NCBI RefSeq assembly: GCF_036311985.1
Contig: NZ_JAZDCJ010000016.1
Origin: JAZDCJ01 sp036311985
Lineage (GTDB): Bacteria; Actinomycetota; Actinomycetes; Actinomycetales; Micrococcaceae
DNA: 64,000 nt
Direction: 5' to 3' (one strand)
Made by a program: the position numbers and the translations under genes. Within the stretch, counting starts at the first letter, position 1. The number at the start of each line of letters is the position of its first letter. The notes below the pieces were generated by a model. That model made no database searches and was not told where the DNA came from. It saw nothing but the letters and a program-made list of their open reading frames with translations. Positions 1 to 8,805 of this stretch are shown piece after piece.

Positions 1-1470
1 GCGCCGTCCGAGCTCGACGGCCCGGCCCTGCGCCGTCAACCGGGCGTCCTCGGCCCTGATCCACGCCTCTTCGGCCGCCCGCAGCACCGGGAGCTGGCGT
101 TCGAGTTCCTCCGCCGCCTCGGCCGTGGACCGCGCCGCCCGTTCGGCCGAGCGCAGCCCCTCGACGCGCCCCGCCGCTTCGGCCCCGGCGTCCCGCGCGG
201 ACCGCAGCTCCGGCAGCGTGTCCTCGAGCGCGGCGGCCTCGCGCTCGGAGGCGGCGCGGCGCTCCTCGGCCGCCTCGACGACACGGCCGGCCGCGGCGAT
301 CCGCTCGAGCGTCGCGGCGAGCTCGTCTTCCTGGGGCCGGGCCGCCCGGGCCACCGCGAGCTCTGCGGCGGCGAGCGAACGCGCGCCCTCCATCGACTCG
401 GCGGCGTCGTGGTAGCCCGGGGCGAGTCCGTCCTCGTCCACGGCCCGGGTGGCCGATTCCGCGGTCCGGACGGCGTCCCGGTGCTCCGCGGCGGCGCGTT
501 CCGCGGCCCGGCGCGCCGGTTGCGCGGCGGCGGCCTCCGCGTGCGCGGCGAGATGCCGCCCGGCGGCATCGGCCTGGGAGGTGGAGGCCTCGAGCGCCGC
601 GTGGCGGCGCTCCCACGCGACGAGCTGTCCATGGTCCCGGGCAGCGCGGGTCAGTTCCTCCGCGTCGGCGATGGCTGCGGCGTGCGCCGTCGACGCCGCG
701 TCGAGCCGGACGTCGACACGCCCCCGGGCCGCCTCGAGGCCGGCCTCGAAAGCCTCGACGAGGCCGGCGTCGTCCGTGTCCGGATCCCATCCATCGACCG
801 CGTCGGCCGCATCGGCGCGCAGCTGATCCAGCGCGGCACGGCGCTGCGCCTCGGCGCCGGCGGCCCGTTCGCGCAGTGCCGCCGTCCGCTGCGCGAGCGC
901 CTCTTCGACCCCCGCGTAGCCGCTCGTGTCGAAGAGCTTCTTCAAGAGCGCCTCGCGGTCCCGGTCCTTGGACCGGAGGAAGGCCGCGAACTCGCCCTGG
1001 GGCAGCATCGCGACGCGCGTGAACTGCTCCTTGCCGAGTCCGAGCACCGCGAGGATCTCCGAGGCCACTTCGTCGTTGCGCGTGGACTTCTCCACCCATG
1101 CCCCGTGAACGAGCTCGCGCAGCCGGCTCTGGGCCTGTTGCCGCGTGGTGCCCGTGCCCCGCGCCTTCGGGCGTTCCCAGGCCGGGGACCGCGTGACCTC
1201 GAAGCGGCGTCCGCCGGAGGAGAACTCCAGGACGACTTCCGGAACGGCGCCCGGCTCGGCATGGTCGCTGCGCAGGCGCGTCGTTCCCTCGCGTGCGCCC
1301 GGCAGCCCCGCGTAGAGCGCGAAGCAGATCGCGTCCAGGACGCTCGTCTTGCCCGCGCCCGTCTCCCCGTTCAGGAGGAACAGCCCGTCCGCGGACAGCG
1401 CGTCGACGTCGACGTCCTCCGTGCCGGCGAAGGGACCGAAGGCGCTCAGGCGCAAGCGGTGGATCCTCAT
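1..1470 (-). CDS. sbcC: Nuclease SbcCD subunit C (SMC-like ATPase), partial
   Basis: This is the N-terminal 490 residues of the ATPase subunit of the SbcCD (Mre11-Rad50 type) nuclease, which opens DNA hairpins and processes double-strand ends. The start ATG (1468-1470) overlaps the sbcD stop as ATGA, so the two genes are translationally coupled. A Walker A motif NGETGAGKT lies near residues 34-42. An Ala/Arg/Glu-rich stretch after about residue 190 fits the first arm of the coiled coil. The gene continues past the left edge, so the zinc-hook CxxC, second coil and Walker B are not visible. The reading frame is stop-free throughout the visible part. Identity rests on the Walker A context, the sbcD neighbour and the N-terminal MRIHRLRLSAFGPF pattern. 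Confidence 0.95.
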   Translation of the reverse strand, partial: MRIHRLRLSAFGPFAGTEDVDVDALSADGLFLLNGETGAGKTSVLDAICFALYAGLPGAREGTTRLRSDHAEPGAVPEVVLEFSSGGRRFEVTRSPAWERPKARGTGTTRQQAQSRLRELVHGAWVEKSTRNDEVASEILAVLGLGKEQFTRVAMLPQGEFAAFLRSKDRDREALLKKLFDTSGYAGVEEALAQRTAALRERAAGAEAQRRAALDQLRADAADAVDGWDPDTDDAGLVEAFEAGLEAARGRVDVRLDAASTAHAAAIADAEELTRAARDHGQLVAWERRHAALEASTSQADAAGRHLAAHAEAAAAQPARRAAERAAAEHRDAVRTAESATRAVDEDGLAPGYHDAAESMEGARSLAAAELAVARAARPQEDELAATLERIAAAGRVVEAAEERRAASEREAAALEDTLPELRSARDAGAEAAGRVEGLRSAERAARSTAEAAEELERQLPVLRAAEEAWIRAEDARLTAQGRAVELGRR

Positions 1471-2627
1471 GCGGAGACCTCCCGGCTCGCCGCGTCCGCC
1501 AGCGCGGCCGCGAGGACCTCCGTCTCCAGCTCCGACGGCGGCCGCTGGCGCACGTGGTCGACGAATCCGCTGCAGACCTCGAGCGTCGAGGCCGCCGCCG
1601 CGATCCGCTCCCCGTAGCTGCGCCCGCGTTCCTCCCGGCGGCCTTCCGGCTCGAAGGCGAGCACGAGGGTCTCGGGGAACCGCTCGCGCAGGCGCTGCAT
1701 GGCCTGCGCCGGGCGGTCCGCGTCCGTGAGCGTCACCTGGCAGTACGCGGGCTCCGCCCACGCCAGCGCCTCGTCGGCGAGGAGCTCCTCGAGCCGGCCC
1801 CTGAGCACCGCGAGCGGACGCGGGCGCGACCACTCGACCTCCTCGACGTCGATCCCGTCGGCGCTGGTCTCGACGATGAACGAGCCCTTGACGTGGGCCG
1901 CCTCGGAGAAGGAGTACGGCAGCGGCGACCCGCTGTAGCGCACGCCGGGGCGCAGGGTCTGGCGGCCGTGTAGGTGGCCCAGGGCCAAGTAGTCGAATCC
2001 CTCGAAGACGTCCACGGGGACGATCTCGAGCCCGCCCACGCTCAGCTCCCGTTCGCTGTCGCTGCCGCTGCCGCCCGCGGCGAACACGTGGGCCATGACG
2101 ATGGTGCGCAGCGGTAGGGTGCCGGCGCCACGTGCCTCGACGTCGTCCCGGATCCGCCCGACGGCCGCCGCCACGACGGGGCCGTGGCCGGGCGCCTCGA
2201 CCCCCAGGGCGTCCGCCGTCATCCGCGGTTCCAGGTACGGCAGCGCATAGACGGCGACCCGGTGGTCGCCGGCGTCGAACTCCACGGGACGGTCCAGCTC
2301 CTCGAGTCGCGTCCGCACGTGGATCCCGGCCGATCCCAGGAGCCGTCCGCCGAAGCCCAGACGCGTCGCGGAGTCGTGGTTGCCGCTGCTCAGCACGACC
2401 TCGGCCCCGGCCGCGCGCAGGCGGACGAGGGCGTCGTCGAAGAGCCGCACGACGTCGACCCCGGGCAGCGCGCGGTCGTAGACGTCGCCCGCGATGAGCA
2501 CGACGTCGATGCGCCGCTCCCGCACCGTGGCGACGAGCTCGTCGATGAACGCGGCCTGGGCATCGAGCATCCCGGCGCCGTGGAAGGAACGCCCGAGGTG
2601 CCAATCGGAGGTGTGGAGGAATCGCAT
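1467..2627 (-). CDS. sbcD: Exonuclease SbcD (Mre11-like subunit)
   Basis: Metallophosphatase subunit of SbcCD, the Mn-dependent double-strand exonuclease and single-strand endonuclease partner of SbcC. The 386-residue product shows the calcineurin-like motifs in order: TSDWHLG near residue 7, IAGDVYDR, SGNHDS and LALGHLHGRQ. Length is normal for the family (about 380-400). The gene overlaps sbcC by 4 bases (ATGA). The start ATG sits six bases after a TAGGGT -10 box, so the message is probably leaderless and sbcDC is a two-gene operon. Confidence 0.96.
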   Translation of the reverse strand: MRFLHTSDWHLGRSFHGAGMLDAQAAFIDELVATVRERRIDVVLIAGDVYDRALPGVDVVRLFDDALVRLRAAGAEVVLSSGNHDSATRLGFGGRLLGSAGIHVRTRLEELDRPVEFDAGDHRVAVYALPYLEPRMTADALGVEAPGHGPVVAAAVGRIRDDVEARGAGTLPLRTIVMAHVFAAGGSGSDSERELSVGGLEIVPVDVFEGFDYLALGHLHGRQTLRPGVRYSGSPLPYSFSEAAHVKGSFIVETSADGIDVEEVEWSRPRPLAVLRGRLEELLADEALAWAEPAYCQVTLTDADRPAQAMQRLRERFPETLVLAFEPEGRREERGRSYGERIAAAASTLEVCSGFVDHVRQRPPSELETEVLAAALADAASREVSA

Positions 2628-2633
2628 GGAGCC

Positions 2634-2639
2634 ACCCTA
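2634..2639 (-). promoter_or_regulatory. -10 box of sbcDC (leaderless)
   Basis: On the minus strand TAGGGT is followed by six bases and then the sbcD ATG. This spacing puts the transcription start at or next to the start codon. It lies back to back with the -10 box of the divergent gene at 2691. Confidence 0.6.
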
Positions 2640-2678
2640 CTGTCGGGCCCCGACGCTTCGGCCTCGGCCGCTCCTCAC

Positions 2679-2684
2679 TAGACT
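2679..2684 (+). promoter_or_regulatory. -10 box of gene 2691-3590 (leaderless)
   Basis: TAGACT followed by six bases and a GTG start codon. The spacing matches the other leaderless promoters in the window and supports the GTG at 2691 as the start. Confidence 0.6.
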
Positions 2685-2690
2685 GTCCGG

Positions 2691-3590
2691 GTGACCGCCT
2701 CCGCTGATCCCCGCCCCGTGTCCGATCCCGCCCTCTTCATGGACCGCGCGATCGCGGCCCTGGCCGCGCAGGCCTTCTCCCCCGTTCCCGACGCAGCGGG
2801 ACTGCTGCCCCTGTACTTCGCCGACGGGCTGCTCGAGGCCCTCGAGTGGGCGCACGACGGCGTCGCGAGCGACGAGGCCGCCTGCCTGTGGCTCGCCGGA
2901 CTGCGCTGGTACCGCCTCGCCACGGGCGCGTTCCCGGACGGGGCCCCGGAACCGCGGCCCCGCTGGATCGACGCCCTGCTCGAGGGCACCCCGGTCCGCA
3001 TCGGTCCGGCGTCCGAGTCCCTGACAGCGGGGCTCGGCCACGAGGCCATGGGCACGGCCGCACGGCCGCACGACGCGTCCGCGGACTCCCCCGCCGTCCT
3101 GGCGCCGGCGGCCGTCAGCGCCTTCCTGCCCCACGTCACGCCCTCGACGGCGGCGCGCTTCGCCGCGGACGCGAGCCGCCTGACGCACGGCTCGCCCTCC
3201 GCGGCGGCCGCCGCGGCCTCCGCCGCGGAACTGCTCGCCCGGGCCCTGACGGGAGGTCCGGGCGCGCTGGAATCCGGCCTGGACCCGGCGGCCGCCTCCG
3301 CCGAGGCGGGCGCCGGCCCGGCCCACGACGCGCTGCACGAGGCCCGCGCGGCCGCCGCCGCGGGATGCTCCGCGTTCGACGCCGGACGGGGCGCCGTGGG
3401 CGCGTGGGACGCCGTCCGGGAAGCGTGCGCGCGCGGCGAGACGGACCCGGGGACGACGGCGATGGCCCGGATGCTGCTCGGCGGCGCCCTCGGCACGGCC
3501 GCGCTCCCGGACGGATGGGAAGCGCGGCTGCCCGTGGCCGCGGCCCTGCGCGAGTGGGCCCGGCGCTGGTCGCGCCTCGTGTTCTCCTAG
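2691..3590 (+). CDS. Unknown Ala-rich protein divergent from sbcDC
   Basis: I do not recognise this 299-residue product. It is rich in Ala, Gly and Arg and has no signal peptide, clear transmembrane segment or nucleotide-binding motif. The start GTG is placed by a TAGACT box six bases upstream. The frame is open with the high GC third-position bias of neighbouring genes, so it is very likely real. It is divergent from sbcDC and convergent with the BRCT exonuclease gene; both neighbours act on DNA, but that alone does not assign a function. A long minus-strand frame over the same region is a codon-bias shadow. Confidence 0.75.
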   Translation: MTASADPRPVSDPALFMDRAIAALAAQAFSPVPDAAGLLPLYFADGLLEALEWAHDGVASDEAACLWLAGLRWYRLATGAFPDGAPEPRPRWIDALLEGTPVRIGPASESLTAGLGHEAMGTAARPHDASADSPAVLAPAAVSAFLPHVTPSTAARFAADASRLTHGSPSAAAAAASAAELLARALTGGPGALESGLDPAAASAEAGAGPAHDALHEARAAAAAGCSAFDAGRGAVGAWDAVREACARGETDPGTTAMARMLLGGALGTAALPDGWEARLPVAAALREWARRWSRLVFS

Positions 3591-3693
3591 TCCGGCACGG
3601 CGCGCCACGGCGCGCCCATCCCGTCCCCGCTCGCCGTCGTCGGGCCCGGCGGCCACCCGGCCCGGCGCGAGGACATCCCGGCGTCCGCCGGGC

Positions 3694-4698
3694 TCAGCGT
3701 CCGCTCGGCCAGGACCCGCCGACCATCTGCAGGAACTCGCCTTCGGAGAGCACCTCGATCCGCTGCCCGGCCTCTTGGAGCCGGAGCACGTGGCGCGCCT
3801 TGGACGTGAGGCGCCCGCCGCGCAGGTCCGCGGCCGTGAAGCCGTCGCCCACGACCAGCACGCTCGTGGAGCGCGTGACACGGCTCGCCGTCGTCGCCCC
3901 GGCCTGGGCGGCCCGGTTCTTCGCCTCGGGCCGGCTGATCCCCAGGTTGCCGGTGAAGACCACCGTCTGGCGGAACAGCGGATGAGCGGGATCGGCTGCG
4001 GGATTGGCGGGCGGGTTGGCGCCTTCCTGCGGCCACACCGCCCAGTCCGGCTGCTGCGGGACGGCGCCGCCGGCGGCGCGCCAGTTCAGGGCGTCCGCCG
4101 TGGCCTTGGAGACCGGGTCCCCCGGCGTGTAGGCGGGCGAGCGGCCGGAACCGGCGGAGACGCCGTCGAGCAGGACGGGGACGTCCGGGGCGCCGTGGAT
4201 CCGCCCGATGTCGATCATGATCCCGGCGCACGCGCGGGCGTCCTCCACGGCGTCGTGGTGGTGGCGCAGCGGGACCCCCGCGGCCTCGGCCACGAAGGGC
4301 AGCGAGTAGGACGGCAGCTGGTAGCTGCGGCGCGAGAGGATCACGGTGCACGCGTAGTCGAAGGCCGGTCCCGGGAGCCGGGAGACCTCGAGCGCGGAGC
4401 GGATGACGCCGACGTCGAAGGCCGCGTTGTGGGCGACGAGCACGTCGGAGCCGATGAAGTCCGCGATGTCGCCGAAGAGCTCCCCGAACCGCGGCGCACT
4501 CGCGACCCGGTCCGCCGTGATGCCGTGGATCTGGACGTTGCGCGGATCGAAGTGGTCATAGCCCTCGGGCGGCCGCATGAGCCAGGAGGCCTCCTCGACG
4601 ATCCTCCCGGCGCGCACCTTGCTCAGGCCGACGCTGCAGGCGGAGCCGCGGAAGCCGTTGGCGGTCTCGAAGTCGATGGACGTGAAATCGTAGGACAT
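3694..4698 (-). CDS. DEDDh 3'-5' exonuclease with C-terminal BRCT domain
   Basis: Predicted DnaQ/epsilon-like exonuclease of 334 residues. The N-terminal half carries the DEDDh motifs: IDFETAN (Asp9, Glu11), AHNAAFD and HHDAVEDA (catalytic His and Asp). A variable linker of about 60 residues follows. The last 90 residues fit a BRCT domain (FTGNLGISRPEAK, then LVVGDGF). This architecture is common in actinobacteria and is usually annotated as exonuclease or DNA polymerase III epsilon-like. It suggests a repair or proofreading role rather than a stable part of the replicase. It lies 10 bases downstream of dedA on the same strand, so co-transcription is possible. Confidence 0.88.
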   Translation of the reverse strand: MSYDFTSIDFETANGFRGSACSVGLSKVRAGRIVEEASWLMRPPEGYDHFDPRNVQIHGITADRVASAPRFGELFGDIADFIGSDVLVAHNAAFDVGVIRSALEVSRLPGPAFDYACTVILSRRSYQLPSYSLPFVAEAAGVPLRHHHDAVEDARACAGIMIDIGRIHGAPDVPVLLDGVSAGSGRSPAYTPGDPVSKATADALNWRAAGGAVPQQPDWAVWPQEGANPPANPAADPAHPLFRQTVVFTGNLGISRPEAKNRAAQAGATTASRVTRSTSVLVVGDGFTAADLRGGRLTSKARHVLRLQEAGQRIEVLSEGEFLQMVGGSWPSGR

Positions 4699-4708
4699 GG
4701 GGATCCGC

Positions 4709-5413
4709 TCAGAGCACGTCGTCCGGGCCGGACGCGGGCGTCGCCGACCGCCGTCGGCGCAGCCTGGCCACGATCCACGCGAGCACGAGCAGCGCGACGA
4801 CGACGATGACGATCCGCTGGAAGACGGACGCGTACTGCTCCACGACGTGCCACTGCTCGCCGAGGTAGAAGCCGGCCATGACGAAGATCGTGTTCCAGAT
4901 GAGGCTGCCGGCCGTGGTGAGCGCGATGAACTTCCACTGCGCCATGGACGTGACGCCGGCCGGGATCGAGATCAGGCTGCGGAAGATGGGGATCATGCGC
5001 CCGAAGAAGACGGCCTGGGGACCGTGCCGGTCGAACCACGCCTCCACCTTGTCGACGTCCTCGAGGTTCACGAGCGGGAGCCGGCCGAAGAGCCAGCGCG
5101 TCCGGTTCCGCCCCAGCGCGCGTCCCACCCAGTAGAGGGCGACCGCCCCGACGACGGAGCCGAGCGTGGTCCACAGCAGCGCCTCGAAGAGCGTGAACGA
5201 GCCCCGGCTCGCCGTGAACCCCGCCATGGGCAGGATCAGCTCGGACGGCAGCGGCGGGAAGAGGTTCTCGAGCGCGATCGCGAGTCCGGCGCCCGGCGCC
5301 CCGATGACCTCCATGAGGTGGACGGACCAGTCGGCGAGGTCGCTGAGCCAGCTTCCCGAGGACGGCGCGGCGGGCGCGGCTGTGGCGGCGGTGGGGGCAA
5401 GGAGGTTCATCAC
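4709..5413 (-). CDS. DedA family integral membrane protein
   Basis: A 234-residue polytopic membrane protein of the DedA/SNARE-associated family. Family members are implicated in membrane homeostasis and in flipping polyprenyl or phospholipid carriers. Hallmarks are the re-entrant segment ENLFPPLPSELILPMAG near residues 45-62, the FGRMIPIFRSLISIPAG motif in the second half, and a C-terminal transmembrane helix followed by an Arg-rich tail. The start ATG at 5413 gives a short hydrophilic N-terminus; an internal Met one codon later is equivalent. The specific substrate cannot be told from sequence. Confidence 0.9.
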   Translation of the reverse strand: MMNLLAPTAATAAPAAPSSGSWLSDLADWSVHLMEVIGAPGAGLAIALENLFPPLPSELILPMAGFTASRGSFTLFEALLWTTLGSVVGAVALYWVGRALGRNRTRWLFGRLPLVNLEDVDKVEAWFDRHGPQAVFFGRMIPIFRSLISIPAGVTSMAQWKFIALTTAGSLIWNTIFVMAGFYLGEQWHVVEQYASVFQRIVIVVVALLVLAWIVARLRRRRSATPASGPDDVL

Positions 5414-5512
5414 CTACCAGTGTGCCCTAGTTCCCCGCCCCTGCCGCCCAGCGCCGCCGGCCGTGTGGCGAAGTCCTCACCTCCGCGTGGCGGGCCGGGC
5501 GGGTGGCGGCCC

Positions 5513-6175
5513 TCACCGCACCCGGGTCCCGAGGAGGGGCTCCAGAATCCCCCCGCGAGCGGGCAGCAGCGCGCGGAAGGCCTGTCCGCGGTGGCTGATG
5601 GCGTTCTTCTCGGCCGCCGTGAGCTCGGCGCAGCTGCGGTCCAGCCCGGCGGGCAGCAGGATCGGGTCGTAGCCGAATCCGCCGTCCCCGCGCGGCTCGG
5701 TCAGCAGGCTCCCCTCGAGCCGGCCGATCTCGACGGCGTCGCCGCCGCCGGGCACGGCGAGGGCTGCCGCGCAGACGAAGGCCGCCCCGCGGTGCGGCGC
5801 GTCGATGTCGGCGAGCTGGGCGAGGAGGAGTCCGAGGTTCGCGGCGTCGTCCCCGTGCCGGCCGGCCCAGCGCGCGGAGAAGATGCCGGGCGCTCCGCCG
5901 AGCACGTCGACCGCCAGGCCGGAATCGTCGGCGAGGGCCACGAGCCCCGTGGCCTCGGCCACGGCCCGGGCCTTGAGCAGCGCGTTCTCGGCGAACGTCG
6001 TGCCGGTCTCGGCGACGTCCGGGCCGCCGACCGCCGCGGCGTCGACGACCTGGGTCTCGACGTCGAGCCCGGGAACCTGGCCGCGCAGGAGCTCCCGCAG
6101 CTCCCTCAGCTTGCCCTGGTTGTGGGTCGCGAGGACGACGACGGGGCCCCCCGGCGCCCCGGGGGCGGCGCTCAT
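5513..6175 (-). CDS. rdgB: XTP/dITP diphosphatase (RdgB/HAM1)
   Basis: House-cleaning pyrophosphatase that hydrolyses non-canonical purine nucleotides (XTP, dITP) to monophosphates. The 220-residue product has the family motifs VLATHNQGKLRE near the N-terminus, ADDSGLAVDVLGGAPGIFSA in the middle, GFGYDPI and ISHRGQA near the end. The start at 6175 overlaps the rph stop as ATGA; longer upstream extensions of the frame read through rph and are spurious. The rph-rdgB pairing is conserved in actinobacteria. Confidence 0.96.
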   Translation of the reverse strand: MSAAPGAPGGPVVVLATHNQGKLRELRELLRGQVPGLDVETQVVDAAAVGGPDVAETGTTFAENALLKARAVAEATGLVALADDSGLAVDVLGGAPGIFSARWAGRHGDDAANLGLLLAQLADIDAPHRGAAFVCAAALAVPGGGDAVEIGRLEGSLLTEPRGDGGFGYDPILLPAGLDRSCAELTAAEKNAISHRGQAFRALLPARGGILEPLLGTRVR

Positions 6176-6933
6176 GCGCGATCCCCGAGCGCCTCGCGCT
6201 GGATGAGGGCGAGCTCCGAGGTCCCCGCCAGGGCGAGGTCGAGCAGGCGGTCCAGCTCGTCCCGGTCGAACGGCGCGCCCTCGGCGGTGCCCTGGACCTC
6301 GATGAACCGCCCGTCGCCCGTGACGACGACGTTCATGTCCGTCTCGGCGCGCACGTCCTCCACATAGGGCAGGTCCAGCATCGGGACGCCGTCGATGATT
6401 CCGACGCTCACCGCGGCCACGGAGTCCTTGAGGACCTGTGCCTTGGCCGGGACGAGCTTCTCCGAGCGGGCCCAGGACACCGCGTCCGCGAGCGCGACGT
6501 AGGCGCCCGTGATGGCCGCCGTGCGCGTGCCGCCGTCGGCCTGGAGGACGTCGCAGTCCAGCACGATGGTGTTCTCGCCGAGGGCGGAGGTGTCGATGAT
6601 CGAACGCAGCGAGCGGCCGATGAGGCGGGAGATCTCGTGCGTGCGCCCGCCGATCCGGCCCTTGACGGACTCGCGGTCGGAACGGGTGTTCGTGGCGCGG
6701 GGCAGCATGGCGTATTCGGCCGTGACCCAGCCGCGGCCCTCGCCCTTGAGCCAGCGCGGCACTCCGGCGGTGAAGGAGGCGGTGCACAGGACGCGCGTGT
6801 TGCCGAACTCGATCAGGGCCGATCCCTCGGCCTGCTGGGACCAGCCGCGCGTGATGGTGATGGGCCGCAGCTGTCCGGGCGTGCGGCCGTCGGCGCGCAC
6901 GATGGTGGTGGTGTCCTGGGGGGATTCAGTCAT
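6172..6933 (-). CDS. rph: Ribonuclease PH
   Basis: Phosphorolytic 3'-5' exoribonuclease that trims tRNA 3' ends. The 253-residue product has the phosphate-binding and RNA-binding signature around RATNTRSDRESVKGRIGGRT, followed by EISRLIGRSLRS and DCDVLQADGGTRTAAITGA. Length is normal. The start ATG at 6933 lies seven bases after AAGACT (6941-6946), which may serve as a weak -10 box for a leaderless transcript, so rph-rdgB may have their own promoter in addition to read-through from murI. Confidence 0.96.
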   Translation of the reverse strand: MTESPQDTTTIVRADGRTPGQLRPITITRGWSQQAEGSALIEFGNTRVLCTASFTAGVPRWLKGEGRGWVTAEYAMLPRATNTRSDRESVKGRIGGRTHEISRLIGRSLRSIIDTSALGENTIVLDCDVLQADGGTRTAAITGAYVALADAVSWARSEKLVPAKAQVLKDSVAAVSVGIIDGVPMLDLPYVEDVRAETDMNVVVTGDGRFIEVQGTAEGAPFDRDELDRLLDLALAGTSELALIQREALGDRA

Positions 6934-6957
6934 GCCCCCAGTCTTTCACGGCGGGCG

Positions 6958-7818
6958 CTAGCGGTGGAGCGGGTCGCCGGCCTTCGGGCCGGCCTTCGGC
7001 TCGGCGAGCCGGTCGCCGGACCAGACGCCGTAGGTGACGCCCGAGACCGCGACGGCCAGTCCGCCGTCGTACGTCTCCCGGGCCTCGTCGACGACCGTGT
7101 TCACGCTCGTCCACACCGGGACGTGGGTCAGCAGCAGGCGGCGCGCCCCGGCCTCCGTGGCCATCAGGCCCGCCCGGCGCCCGGTGAGGTGCACGCCGTC
7201 GATCGCGTCGTCGCGGCCCTCCTCGAAGGCCGCCTCGCACAGGAACATATCGGCGTCGCGGGCCGCCTCGACAAGCCCCTCGCACGTGTCCGTGTCGCCC
7301 GAGTAGGCCAGGACCGAGGTCCGTACCGTGCCGTCGGAGAGCGGTTCGGAGGCCTCCACCCGGATGGCGTAGGCCTCGTCCACGGGGTGGCGCGCCTCGT
7401 GGGCCGTGATCGTGAACGGCCCGAGCCGCACGGGCTCGCGGGCCGTCCAGTGGCGGAAGTCGAAGTCCTCGTGCATGCCCGGGTCGAGTTCGAGCCCGTA
7501 CGCGGTCGCCATCCGGTCCGCCGTGGCTTCCGGCCCCCACACCGTGATCCGCTCGCGGCCCCAGCCCGCGGGGTCCCAGTGGACGGCGACGTGCAGGCCG
7601 CAGAGGTCCATGCAGTGGTCCGGGTGGAGGTGGGAGAGGAAGACCGCGTCGATGTCCCTCAGGTCCATGTAGCGCTGCAGCACGCCGAGCGAGCCGCTGC
7701 CGAGGTCCAGGAGGACCCGCCACGGGCGCTGGCCGTCGTGGGCCGTGACGAGGTAGCAGGAGGCCGGGGACCCGGGGCCCGGGAACGAGCCCGTGCAGCC
7801 GACGATCGTGAGCTTCAT
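6958..7818 (-). CDS. MBL-fold phosphodiesterase, Rv1339-like
   Basis: Metallo-beta-lactamase fold hydrolase of 286 residues. The metal site shows as SHLHPDHCMD near residue 65, with further ligands in HEARHP, YSGDTD and LLLTHVPV. The position between murI and rph matches M. tuberculosis Rv1339, reported as an atypical class II cyclic-nucleotide phosphodiesterase. Orthology is inferred from synteny and fold; substrate specificity is not visible in sequence. The ATG overlaps the murI stop as ATGA. Alternatives are an RNase Z-like or generic MBL hydrolase. The C-terminal tail has a short AEPKAGPKAG repeat. Confidence 0.88.
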   Translation of the reverse strand: MKLTIVGCTGSFPGPGSPASCYLVTAHDGQRPWRVLLDLGSGSLGVLQRYMDLRDIDAVFLSHLHPDHCMDLCGLHVAVHWDPAGWGRERITVWGPEATADRMATAYGLELDPGMHEDFDFRHWTAREPVRLGPFTITAHEARHPVDEAYAIRVEASEPLSDGTVRTSVLAYSGDTDTCEGLVEAARDADMFLCEAAFEEGRDDAIDGVHLTGRRAGLMATEAGARRLLLTHVPVWTSVNTVVDEARETYDGGLAVAVSGVTYGVWSGDRLAEPKAGPKAGDPLHR

Positions 7819-8741
7819 CCGATCCCCCCGCGGGCGGCGGCCCGCTCGATCATCTCGGGGGTGATCCGGGCGATCGACCCCGTCGGGTAGCGCGCCGCCA
7901 CGTGGTCGACGTGCTCGACGCCGAGCACCTCGGGCCCCAGGAAGCGGCGGGCCAGGACCTCGAAGGAGGCCGCGTCCCCCGTCGCGACGAAGTGGTGGCT
8001 CGGGGCCGTGCCGCCAGGCCGTGACAGGCCGTGGCGCATGAGCGCCGCATAGACGTCCTTGGCGGTCTCCTCGGCGCTCGAGACGAGCGTGACGTTGTCC
8101 CCCATGACATAGGACAATACGCCCGTCAGGAGGGGATAGTGCGTGCACCCCAGGACCAGCGTGTCGACGCCGGCCTCCTTGAGCGGGGCGAGGTACTCCT
8201 CCGCGGTCGCCAGGAGCTCCTCCCCCGTCGTGACGCCCCGCTCGACGAACTCCACGAAGCGCGGGCAGGCGGCCGAGTGGATCCGCAAGTGGGGAGCCGC
8301 GGCGAACGCGTCCTCGTAGGCGCGCGAGCCGACGGTGGCCTGCGTGCCGATCACCCCGATCCTGCCGTTGCGCGTCGCCGAGACGGCCCGGCGCACGGCG
8401 GGCTGGATGACCTCGACGACGGGGATCCCGTAGCGGTGGGTGTAGCGCTCCCGGGCATCGCGCAGCACGGCAGAGGAGGCCGAGTTGCACGCGATGACGA
8501 GGAGCTTGACCCCGGAGTCCACGAGCTCGTCCATGACGCCGAGCGCGTTGGCCCGCACCTCGGCGATGGGCAGCGGCCCGTACGGGCTGTTCGCGGTGTC
8601 CCCCACGTACAGGGTGGACTCGTTCGGCAGCTGGTCGATGACGGCGCGCGAGACCGTCAGGCCTCCGACGCCGGAGTCGAAGATGCCCAGGGGCGCCGAT
8701 GCCTGCGGCCCGGCCGGTCTGATGCGGGGTTCGTCGGTCAT
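7815..8741 (-). CDS. murI: Glutamate racemase
   Basis: Cofactor-independent racemase that makes D-glutamate for peptidoglycan. The 308-residue product has FDSGVGGLTV near residue 20, the first catalytic Cys in VIACNSASSA and the second in VLGCTHYPLL, and GDTANSPYG between them. Both catalytic cysteines are present. The C-terminus is extended by about 30 residues compared with short homologues. The stop overlaps the start of the MBL gene (ATGA). A GC-rich hairpin lies just upstream, between this gene and DUF2017. Confidence 0.96.
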   Translation of the reverse strand: MTDEPRIRPAGPQASAPLGIFDSGVGGLTVSRAVIDQLPNESTLYVGDTANSPYGPLPIAEVRANALGVMDELVDSGVKLLVIACNSASSAVLRDARERYTHRYGIPVVEVIQPAVRRAVSATRNGRIGVIGTQATVGSRAYEDAFAAAPHLRIHSAACPRFVEFVERGVTTGEELLATAEEYLAPLKEAGVDTLVLGCTHYPLLTGVLSYVMGDNVTLVSSAEETAKDVYAALMRHGLSRPGGTAPSHHFVATGDAASFEVLARRFLGPEVLGVEHVDHVAARYPTGSIARITPEMIERAAARGGIG

Positions 8742-8764
8742 GATCTACAGAGGATACTGCCTGC

Positions 8765-8790
8765 GCCCGCGGCCGGCAGCGGCCGCGGGC
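8765..8790 (-). terminator. GC hairpin between DUF2017 gene and murI
   Basis: Perfect 10-base arms GCCCGCGGCC and GGCCGCGGGC around a six-base loop, without a T tract. It could end or attenuate the clpS-DUF2017 transcript before murI. Confidence 0.45.
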
Positions 8791-8805
8791 GGGGTGTGGC
8801 ACGGC

